Below, piece after piece: positions 17,601-22,644 of a stretch of DNA of 22,644 nucleotides. Origin of the DNA: Saprospiraceae bacterium UBA7328 (GTDB taxonomy: Bacteria > Bacteroidota > Bacteroidia > Chitinophagales > Saprospiraceae); NCBI GenBank assembly GCA_002471345.1, contig DKPS01000200.1:12993-35636 (forward strand), read 5' to 3'. The notes beneath the pieces are model-generated. The model worked only from the letters and a program-made list of their open reading frames with translations, did not search any database and was not told where the DNA came from. Numbering within the stretch: the first letter of the stretch is position 1; each line of letters begins with the position of its first letter. The position numbers were made by a program, and so were the translations under genes.

Positions 17601-17829
17601 TTTTCCAAACTCCACCACCAGCAGTACCCATGTAGTATAGATTTGCATTTCCTAATACACCTGCTACTGTACCTGCACGACCACCTCTAAATGGACCGAC
17701 AAGTCTGTATTTCATTGTGTTATAAAATGATTCATCATAGTTCACTTTTTGAGCAGAGTTCTTCTGTGAAATGACATCTGTAAAAGTGAAAAGAATGATA
17801 AGGATTGCAGGTAAAAGTCTATTAATCAT
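14689..17829 (-). CDS. Secreted BNR/Asp-box repeat (VPS10/sortilin-like propeller) protein
   Basis: The product is 1046 residues, ATG 17829-17827, stop TGA 14691-14689. A signal peptide (MINRLLPAILIILFTFTDVISQ-type) precedes 'NYDESFYNTMKYRLVGPFRGGRAGTVAG', the usual opening of this large exported family in Bacteroidota. At least ten Asp-box motifs (S/T-x-D-x-G-x-x-W) are present, e.g. 'STDAGETW', 'SKDGGNTW', 'STDGGDNW', 'SRDNGKTW', 'TTDYGKSW'. They are interleaved with 'DPNxPxxxY' turns, implying one or more beta-propellers over residues about 30-720. After this comes a beta-sandwich region (about 770-880) and a C-terminal helical segment rich in charged residues. Databases often label such proteins glycosyl hydrolase or sortilin-like, but no catalytic site is evident. 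It is first in a two-gene operon with the amidase. Confidence 0.85.
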   Translation of the reverse strand: MINRLLPAILIILFTFTDVISQKNSAQKVNYDESFYNTMKYRLVGPFRGGRAGTVAGVLGNANLYYMGTAGGGVWKTMDGGNSWSCISDGYFGGSIGAVAVAQSDPNVIYVGEGEQTVRGNVSSGNGLWRSTDAGETWDFIGLKGTEHIGRIVVHPSDPNVLYVAAMGNLWKPNNERGLYRSKDGGNTWEKVLYESDKAGAVDVSFDPNNPRILYASTWQIKRNGYRMDSGGPGSHLWKSTDGGDNWAKITDSPGLPKGVLGIIGVTVSPLNSDRVWTIIEAEEGGVFRSDDAGKTWKKTSTNRALRQRAWYYSRIYADTQNEDRVYVLNVGFWRSNDGGKNFERIGTPHGDHHDLWIDPNNNDRMVIGDDGGGQVSYDAGENWTTYHNQPTSQFYRVTTDNHFPFRIYGAQQDNSTVRILHRSADATISERHWEPSAGGESAHLAPDPNNSDIVYGGTYKGYMMRKDHTTGQTRSVNVYPDNPAGSGAEVMKYRFNWNFPVMFSPNDANRLYAASNHVHMTTNGGQSWEVISPDLTRNDPKTIKSSGGPITQDNTGAEFYANIFAIAESTLEPGVIWTGSDDGLIHVSRDNGKTWNNVTPPGSPKLNMMNCIDINPFDKGGVYVAATSYKFGDYQPYIYKTTDYGKSWKKIVSGIKANHYSRAVRADPVRKGLLYAGTEWGMYVSFDDGESWKPFQLNLPITAIRDLHIKDESLIVATHGRSFWMIDDLGPIRQINNEIVKKKHHLYEPKPAYRMAQSGSWGTPNTRLVGENHPNGVLFNYFIKDYDEEMKVSLRIEDADGNEIQTFSNKAKDRSKKLEVKADNNRFVWNMRHPGFKEFDGMILYSSPNRGPKATPGHYSAKLIVEEGESEVNFDIAKDPRLETTDEEYQKQLDFLLSVRDGVSEAHQAMIDIQSIKDDIDYFDKKLKDKPQFDEILTLANELKSEMTVIENNIHMTKNQSRQDPLNYGIRINNRLAFLMADQQRGDYQPTDQAYEVKEAVSAELDKELLDLDTLLREKLGLINSKGKELGIQIISERMSRNVRP

Positions 17830-18160
17830 TGCTATTGTTTTGGAGTTTAATTATAGGCAATTTTTATGAAATCGAAGCCATTAATCCAACTAAATTGGAA
17901 ATGTGTGATTTATTGAGCAGTTTCATCTCAATGCTAAAATTTGATGCCCTTTTTAAGTGGTAATTATAGCCTTGGTTCTTTGCAAAAGATATATAATAGT
18001 GAGAAGTCAACAGTTAAATTTAAATCACTTCATATTGCAATCCTTTGTTAGTATTCTCTATATTAATGGCTATTGAAAATTGATTGTGGGGAAAATCTTT
18101 TTGGCTTACTGGTTTGATTGATTATGTATTCTCAATTTTTTTTATTCAAAAGATAAAAAC
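17830..18160. other. Divergent intergenic region between the BNR operon and the cyclase gene
   Basis: About 330 AT-rich bases with no open frame worth calling. Both flanking genes are read outward, so promoters for both directions should lie here. I found no exact TTG...TAnnTTTG Bacteroidota promoter and no strong hairpin. Confidence 0.6.
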
Positions 18161-20110
18161 TTGATCTTGAAGAGCTTATTTTCTACCCTATTTATCATAA
18201 TCCTGAATTCTAGCCTTTTTTCTCAATATGATTTAGATTCATTATGGAATATTTGGCAAGACTCGTCCTTGTCAGATACCATTCGATCAGAGGCATTAGA
18301 GGACTATATCTACGATGGCTTCTTTAATACTGATCCAGATAGTGCTATTTTTTATTCTAAAGAATTATATGAATTCAATAGAAAGTCCAATAATGAAATA
18401 GGTTTAGTAAATACCTTACGACTAGAGGCTTATATCAATTTCAGAATGGGTAAATACAGTAAAGCTTTGGGTTCATATCAAAAAGGCCTCGATATTGCCA
18501 AAAGTATAGATTATAAAGAAGGCATTGGAGATATTCTTCTGAAAATCGGCTATCTATATCACGACAATGAAGATGTTCTTCGTGCTCTTGATTATTACCA
18601 ACAGAGTTTAGAGATTTTTGAGGATATCGGAGAAAGAGATGGAATTGGTTCTGTTTACAATGAATTTGGAAGTATATATAGAGCAGAAAGAGAGTATGTA
18701 AAAGCGTTAGATTATTATCTAAAAAGCATAGCAATTAATAATGAAATTGACAACGATGATAGTAATGCGGCTATGTTTCTCAATATTGGAAGCCTTTATC
18801 TTGATCAAGAAGATTTTGAAAAAGCTCTCGATTATTTTCAGCAAGGGTTGGTCATTTATGAAAAATTTGGAGACAAGTTAGGCATTGCTTCAGGACTAGC
18901 TGGAATAGGAAATGTATATGGTGATAAAGGTGATTTGGATAATGCGCTGATTAAACATGAAGAAAGCCTAAATATTAGCCGCGAAATCGAGGACCTGCAG
19001 GGTAGTATTAATAGCATGCTTTATATAGGAAATATATTTTTTGAGAAAAGAAATTTCACTAAATCTATTGAATATTGCTTGGAGAGTCTAAGTATGGCCA
19101 AAGAAATAGGAGATATAGGTGGTCAAGAAAGTTCTTTCAGTTGTCTATACGAAGGCAACAAAGCACTAGGTAATCTAAATATGGCCTTGTCTAATCTAGA
19201 ACAGATGCTCATAGCAAGTGACAGTGTAACAGGAGAATTGAATTTAAGGAAACTCCAAGAAATAGAATTCTCCAAACAGCTCCTCAAGGATAGCCTGCTT
19301 CGCGTAGAAGAGGACATGAAAATAGAGCTGACTCATCAGACAGAGTTACGTCAAAAAGATAGAATCAACAACATTGCTCTAGGTATGGGCTTGTTTTTTT
19401 TATTGCTTTCAGGAGGTTTATACACTAGATGGCAATACATTAAAAAAGCCAAGTCAGAAATTGAAAAAGAGAGAGATCGATCAGAATTGCTATTGTTAAA
19501 TATCCTGCCTGCAGAGATCGCAGCAGAATTAAAAGAAAAAGGTGAAGCAGCTGCTCGTGATTTTGATTTGGTATCTATTTTATTCACTGATTTTAAAGGC
19601 TATACAGAAAAGTCAGAAAAATTAACGGCCAAAGAGCTAGTAGATGAGATAAATACTTGCTTTATGGCCTTTGATCATATTTGTGAAAAGTATGACATTG
19701 AGAAGATAAAAACTATAGGTGATGCTTATATGGCGGCAGGAGGGCTACCTGTCCAGACCGAAGACTTCGTTAAAAATACGGTCTTAGCTGCACTAGAAAT
19801 GCAGATATTCATTACTGATAGAGTAAAGAAGAAAAAAGCCAAAAATGAAATCCCTTTCGAGATGCGCCTAGGAATTCATACAGGCCCTGTAGTCGCAGGA
19901 ATTGTAGGGATTAAGAAATTCCAATATGATATTTGGGGTGACACTGTAAATACTGCATCTAGAATAGAAAGTTCTGGAAAGGTCGGCAAAGTGAACATAT
20001 CTCAACACACCTACGAAATTATTAAAAATGACCCTCAGTTTAGTTTTATATCTAGAGGCAAAATTGAAATCAAGGGTAAAAGTGATATGAATATGTGGTT
20101 TGTATCATAA
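18161..20110 (+). CDS. TPR-containing membrane-bound class III adenylate cyclase
   Basis: The product is 649 residues; it begins with TTG at 18161 (a second TTG lies two codons on; no ATG fits) and ends at TAA 20108-20110. An N-terminal signal/anchor (FSTLFIIILNSSLFSQ) precedes about seven tetratricopeptide repeats (residues about 60-350). A transmembrane helix follows at about 404-422, then a signalling helix ('SELLLLNILPAEIAAELKEKG') and a cyclase domain (about 465-649). Metal-binding Asp477 ('LFTDFKGYT') and Asp521 ('TIGDAYMAAGG') are present, as are Asn597 and Arg601 ('TVNTASR'). The purine-selecting pair is Lys517/Asp590, the ATP type, so the product should be cAMP and not cGMP. Topology implies TPRs outside the cytoplasm and the catalytic domain inside, so it may sense envelope signals. 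It appears to be a single-gene unit. Confidence 0.9.
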   Translation: MILKSLFSTLFIIILNSSLFSQYDLDSLWNIWQDSSLSDTIRSEALEDYIYDGFFNTDPDSAIFYSKELYEFNRKSNNEIGLVNTLRLEAYINFRMGKYSKALGSYQKGLDIAKSIDYKEGIGDILLKIGYLYHDNEDVLRALDYYQQSLEIFEDIGERDGIGSVYNEFGSIYRAEREYVKALDYYLKSIAINNEIDNDDSNAAMFLNIGSLYLDQEDFEKALDYFQQGLVIYEKFGDKLGIASGLAGIGNVYGDKGDLDNALIKHEESLNISREIEDLQGSINSMLYIGNIFFEKRNFTKSIEYCLESLSMAKEIGDIGGQESSFSCLYEGNKALGNLNMALSNLEQMLIASDSVTGELNLRKLQEIEFSKQLLKDSLLRVEEDMKIELTHQTELRQKDRINNIALGMGLFFLLLSGGLYTRWQYIKKAKSEIEKERDRSELLLLNILPAEIAAELKEKGEAAARDFDLVSILFTDFKGYTEKSEKLTAKELVDEINTCFMAFDHICEKYDIEKIKTIGDAYMAAGGLPVQTEDFVKNTVLAALEMQIFITDRVKKKKAKNEIPFEMRLGIHTGPVVAGIVGIKKFQYDIWGDTVNTASRIESSGKVGKVNISQHTYEIIKNDPQFSFISRGKIEIKGKSDMNMWFVS

Positions 20111-20220
20111 ATTATTTGATAAAAGCAGTTCTACTCTTTTTTATCTAAAAAATTTACTCTAGTATTCCCTTAAAGATCCTACTCTTTGAAATTTCCTTAT
20201 CAATCCTATGATTAGAATAG

Positions 20221-20258
20221 TCGATTTATGTTATTTTATGAATACATCGATTTTTTTT
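20221..20258 (+). terminator. Candidate rho-independent terminator after the cyclase gene
   Basis: TCGAT (20221-20225) plus TAT pairs with ATA plus ATCGA (20242-20250, one mismatch), and eight T residues follow at 20251-20258. The stem is AT-rich and weak, but the T-run and the position 110 bases after the cyclase stop support termination. Confidence 0.45.
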
Positions 20259-20324
20259 AATCACAACTTCTTATTACAAAAGTGTTTGCTATTCCTATGA
20301 ATATTTTGGAAAAGGGTCCAATGA

Positions 20325-20522
20325 TTGAGATTTCTGATTAGGCTGTATAAAAAAGGAAATATTAAATCAGTAGGAACTAAAATTAGCATTGAACATGAAA
20401 TATATTGTTCCCTAAAAATTATAAAATTTGACTTTCAGGATGAAAGTAGTAATTCTGAAGTATAGAATTCTAGGCTTTATTCAAAGCTAGAAGAAAATTT
20501 TGAATTCTCTTTTGGATTATAA
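20325..20522 (+). pseudogene. Unidentified protein-like remnant
   Basis: From a TTG at 20325 the frame reads 46 residues ('...RLYKKGNIKSVGTKISIEH...'), is stopped by TAG at 20463-20465, then continues in the same frame for 18 residues ('NSRLYSKLEENFEFSFGL') to TAA. The composition is protein-like, with charged and hydrophobic residues well mixed, but I do not recognise a family. It may be chance in AT-rich DNA. Confidence 0.2.
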
Positions 20523-20655
20523 ATAAGTTCTATCCTTATGCGAATCAGAAACCTGGTGAAAAAATGCGTGGCTCCACTAAAATCATTCTGTTTAGAATGA
20601 AGGCAACGTTAGTTTCTATATTATGCCATTATTTAGATTGTGACTGCAGAAATGG

Positions 20656-20694
20656 GGCTCATCACTAAGCATAATTATTTTTAGATGATGAGCC
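20656..20694. repeat. 9-bp GC-richer inverted repeat
   Basis: GGCTCATCA (20656-20664) and TGATGAGCC (20686-20694) are perfect reverse complements around a 21-base loop. It stands out in otherwise AT-rich sequence. There is no adjacent T-run on either strand. It could be a remnant terminus of a mobile element or part of a structured RNA; neither is supported further. Confidence 0.35.
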
Positions 20695-20861
20695 GGGAAT
20701 CGATTTTAAACAATTCCAAATGTAGATAGGAACAACAGGAATCAATACCGTAAGGATGTATAATCATGTCATGTAGTCAAGAGATTACAATGCAGAAGTG
20801 ATTTTTATCAAAAATGGGTCAATGAACCAAAGAATGTTCTTAGTAAACTAATACATGAACT

Positions 20862-21132
20862 TTGGAAAATTACCCCTCTAGAGAAACAATTGATGAATCT
20901 TTGGCTGAATTGTCCAGATCGTATCTTAGATCTAGTAGAATCGACAAAAAAGTAACGAATAAAATATGGGTCATCGAAATAATACTTTGGTGAAGTTCAA
21001 AAAGTTACAGAATTATAACATTGCATACCAGAAATAAGAATGTCATATGGCAATGAAATAAGGATTGTATTCGAATATTAAGCCTGTGTGATTATTGGCT
21101 ATTGCTTTTATAAATGGGTTGCAAACTGTAGG
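20862..21132 (+). pseudogene. Decayed HigB/RelE-like (phage Gp49 family) toxin gene
   Basis: Two plus-strand frames together recall the HigB-like toxin fold. The first, up to about 20984, reads 'DKKVTNKIWVIEII'. After a one-base shift near 20985 the other frame reads 'EVQKV', a TAA at 21016, then 'PEIRMSYGNEIRIVFEY', a TAA at 21079, then 'VIIGYCFYKW'. Intact family members have, in order, an 'I..vq.VP' helix, 'LyEiRv.yG...Ri.f' and 'vvll.gF.KK'. The order and spacing match, but the final KKTQKTP motif is eroded. No antitoxin remnant is recognised nearby. The assignment rests on my reading of the motif order and should be treated as tentative. Confidence 0.4.
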
Positions 21133-21473
21133 TAAATATCATAACAACAAGGTTGAAAATTTAATAATTGAATGATCCGGATGAATGAAAAATGAGTGTC
21201 TATGTATCTATTTGTACTAAAAAAAATGCTATTTTTTAATCTGCGTTTTAGAAAAAAATGAAATAATTCACAGGGCTTTTTGTCTGTATTTGTAATGTAT
21301 TAGGCAGAATTAAATGAAAAATTTCAGTATTTCAAATCTACAATATCATAGTTTTGATGTAAGTTAATAATCTGTTTATTTACAGAATTGAAGAGAGGTC
21401 AAACGTTAGTAATGAGATTAAGTCAGCAGAGAGTGAAGAAAATCAAATCTTGGCTTTAATCACGGCCATAAAT

Positions 21474-21501
21474 AAAAAAAGAGCTACAATATGTAGCTCT
21501 T
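21474..21501 (-). terminator. Strong orphan rho-independent terminator
   Basis: A 10-bp stem (AAGAGCTACA pairing with TGTAGCTCTT on the transcribed strand, loop of 3) is followed on the minus strand by seven or more T residues (the A-run at 21474-21480 of the plus strand). Its orientation fits transcripts coming from the minus strand, but no intact minus-strand gene ends here; the collagen-like gene stops 800 bases upstream. It may terminate a lost gene or a small RNA. Confidence 0.65.
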
Positions 21502-21586
21502 CATAAGGGTGTTAAAAAATTATAAGGGTGTTTAGGACATGATCCTGATAAAAGTATTTGTGTTTAAAGAATAAGGGTGTTTAAAG
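21502..21586. repeat. Three copies of ATAAGGGTGTT next to the orphan terminator
   Basis: ATAAGGGTGTT is found at 21503-21513, 21522-21532 and 21571-21581, with a degenerate fourth (TTTGTGTTTAAAGA, about 21557-21570). Spacings (19 and 49) are not codon multiples, so this is not a coding repeat. On the minus strand the units read AACACCCTTAT and lie directly upstream of the terminator stem. Confidence 0.55.
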
Positions 21587-21759
21587 TAGAATTCAGTAAG
21601 AGGTGTGACTTTTTCATATCCTCTACGAATTCAAATTTAGCACTCACAATTACTTTTCACAACAGTCTATTAGATTTTCTTGTTGGTAAAAAATTCCATT
21701 TATTTTATTTGAATAATATCATAATATATTGATTAGCAGATGGTTGTGATAATTAATTG

Positions 21760-21975
21760 TGTTTGCTTCAAACCATTTTGTAGATTGAGGTTGTTATTTT
21801 GAAGATTTTTTTGTCCAAAAGCATCAAAACTTAGAGCTATTAGTCAGTTTAAAATAAGCTTTGCGCTTAATTGATTGTTCCATTACCAATTGTGCTCTAA
21901 TACAATGATTACCTTTCCTTTATCCTTAGAATCCAAATAGACAGCATAGGCGTACAAAATTCGGCAATAGTCATA
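21760..21975 (-). pseudogene. Remnant of the 5' part of a secreted-protein gene
   Basis: In one minus-strand frame from 21975, 30 residues are open ('YDYCRILYAYAVYLDSKDKG...'), then TAA at 21885-21883. Next come 'LSAKLILN', a TGA at 21846-21844, and 'LIALSFDAFGQKNLQNNN'. The latter pair looks like a Bacteroidota signal peptide (K-L-I-L-x-L-I-A-L-S-F-x-A-F-G-Q) split by a nonsense codon. No start codon fits the remnant. It is suggestive of a degraded exported-protein gene; the family is unknown. Confidence 0.3.
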
Positions 21976-22203
21976 CTAAATAAAATTTGATTTAGACTTT
22001 GCCTCGGGAATCTTTGTTAATAGAAATCTTTTTCCTAAAAATTATTCAATTCATAATTTTGATCATAAGTTGAAAAAACTTTGATTCATTCTTTCGAGAA
22101 ACAGGATAATTATGAATGCCAATTAACCCAATAACGGAGAATGAGAGACTAGACTTATTAGATCCCAAGTAGTTAAATTCGGTATTGAGTTAAAATCATT
22201 TTT

Positions 22204-22228
22204 AATAAGCCTGTTGTTGAGGCTTATT
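22204..22228. terminator. Hairpin downstream of the collagen-like gene
   Basis: AATAAGCC (22204-22211) pairs with GGCTTATT (22221-22228) across a 9-base loop, 87 bases beyond the minus-strand stop at 22315. No T-run follows in either direction, so it may be a rho-dependent or 3'-end-protecting hairpin rather than a classical terminator. Confidence 0.35.
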
Positions 22229-22314
22229 GTATACTGCTAATCCAATGGTTGGCATTTTGGACCAAGAGAACTTGGTGTAAGAAAGAGAAGATCTCCGAAA
22301 TGAAATTATTTAGT

Positions 22315-22644
22315 CTAGTCGTGCCCACTTAAGATTATCCAATTTATTCCATTGAAAAGAATTATTCCTCCCTGTCCAATTTCATTCAACTTTAACTCTT
22401 TCAGAAAAGGTTGTTGTCCAATATTCTTTTCAAACTTTACATCATTTGAACCTGAAGCAAGGGTGAGGTAAACAATTTGCCCACGTGTGCCACCTGTTAG
22501 TTGTACGGTCTGTTCTTTAATATTCAGGTTATTCAAAATAATCCAGTTCTCATTTGACGCATCTATGGTGATATGATTTGTAAATCTGGTTTGTAACGGA
22601 TTACTTATGAGATTTCCATCTTCACCCTTATCACCCTTATCACC
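22315..22644 (-). CDS. C-terminal end of a collagen-like repeat protein (5' end outside window)
   Basis: The frame is open from the window edge (base 22644) to TAG 22317-22315, 109 residues. It begins 'GDKGDKGEDG', a Gly-X-Y collagen-type repeat encoded by the near-exact 9-base unit GGTGATAAG. It then has a compact C-terminal domain with 'VQLTGGTRGQIVYLTLAS', 'GQGGIILFNGINWIIL' and the end 'SGHD'. Such a beta-rich cap, which closes collagen-like stalks of phage tail fibres and exported Bacteroidota proteins, probably trimerises the stalk. An apparent TTG at 22536 is a Leu codon inside the cap domain, not a start. The 5' part, including any signal peptide, lies beyond the window. Likely role: surface or extracellular fibre. 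Confidence 0.8.
   Translation of the reverse strand, partial: GDKGDKGEDGNLISNPLQTRFTNHITIDASNENWIILNNLNIKEQTVQLTGGTRGQIVYLTLASGSNDVKFEKNIGQQPFLKELKLNEIGQGGIILFNGINWIILSGHD

Larger units (their letters stand above)
20111..22314. other. 2.2-kb gene-free region with decayed gene remnants
   Basis: No intact ORF of 60 codons is present on either strand. The stretch is AT-rich and holds several short protein-like open runs split by stops and frame changes (about 20325-20522 plus strand, 20862-21132 plus strand, 21760-21975 minus strand). It also holds hairpins (20221-20258, 20583-20600, 20656-20694, 21474-21501, 22204-22228) and a short repeat cluster (21502-21586). It reads as an old insertion zone or gene graveyard between the cyclase and the collagen-like gene. 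Confidence 0.65.

Noticed and set aside
20441..20490. HisH-like start (MKVVILKYRILGFIQS) in the gene-free region
   Set aside because: Only about 16 residues before a stop, the lookalike lacks the GxGN motif, and nothing downstream continues the family.
21502..21586. CRISPR array
   Set aside because: Units are only 11 bp, spacings are irregular (19 and 49), and no cas gene is present.
20111..22314. tRNA, rRNA or intact insertion sequence in the gene-free region
   Set aside because: No cloverleaf, rRNA-like stretch, transposase frame or paired terminal repeats with target duplication could be found by reading.

Overview
The window looks like a chromosomal accessory region of a free-living member of the Bacteroidota. 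The DNA is AT-rich. Many proteins have short signal peptides ending in ...SQ, or lipoboxes. There are FN3 and 'GTYSVTVTDxxGC' Ig/PKD-like repeats, a large Asp-box (BNR) propeller protein, and few Shine-Dalgarno sites. I cannot assign a genus from the sequence.

Layout. (1) Positions 1-11196 hold a plus-strand array of large secreted fibre-like proteins. There are three related loci: a C-terminal fragment at 3-476, a copy at 511-3042 broken by two in-frame TAG codons, and a copy at 7793-10622 broken by a one-base frameshift near 9650. The shared plan is: signal peptide; an 'IKIGxY...IRWN..FxGWxGxxWxSL' head; repetitive beta-helix-like shaft; a C-terminal domain with an SGxGDYAE motif resembling phage tail-appendage self-cleaving chaperones; and a coiled coil. 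The first two copies end in an extra module ('WEIT..DFD.A....IKND'), part of which recurs as a separate secreted protein at 10627-11196. Between the copies lies a 1383-residue FN3/Ig-like secreted protein (3132-7283). A 59-residue ORF (7617-7796) overlaps the start of the third copy. (2) Positions 11354-13009 encode a lipoprotein distantly resembling the DUF885 family. (3) On the minus strand, a BNR-repeat secreted protein (17829-14689) and an amidase-signature lipoprotein (14689-13031) form a tightly coupled operon converging on the previous gene. (4) Positions 18161-20110 encode a membrane-anchored TPR/class III adenylate cyclase. (5) Positions 20111-22314 hold no intact gene. They contain decayed remnants (a HigB-like toxin and a secreted-protein 5' end), hairpins, an orphan minus-strand terminator and a short repeat cluster. 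(6) The window ends inside a minus-strand collagen-like gene.

How it fits together: the array appears to make trimeric, self-processing surface or secreted fibres plus accessory secreted partners. Both full-length copies are interrupted while their remaining sequence is otherwise clean. This suggests recent inactivation, strain-variable expression, or translational recoding. These are inferences; the disrupted frames themselves are read directly from the sequence.
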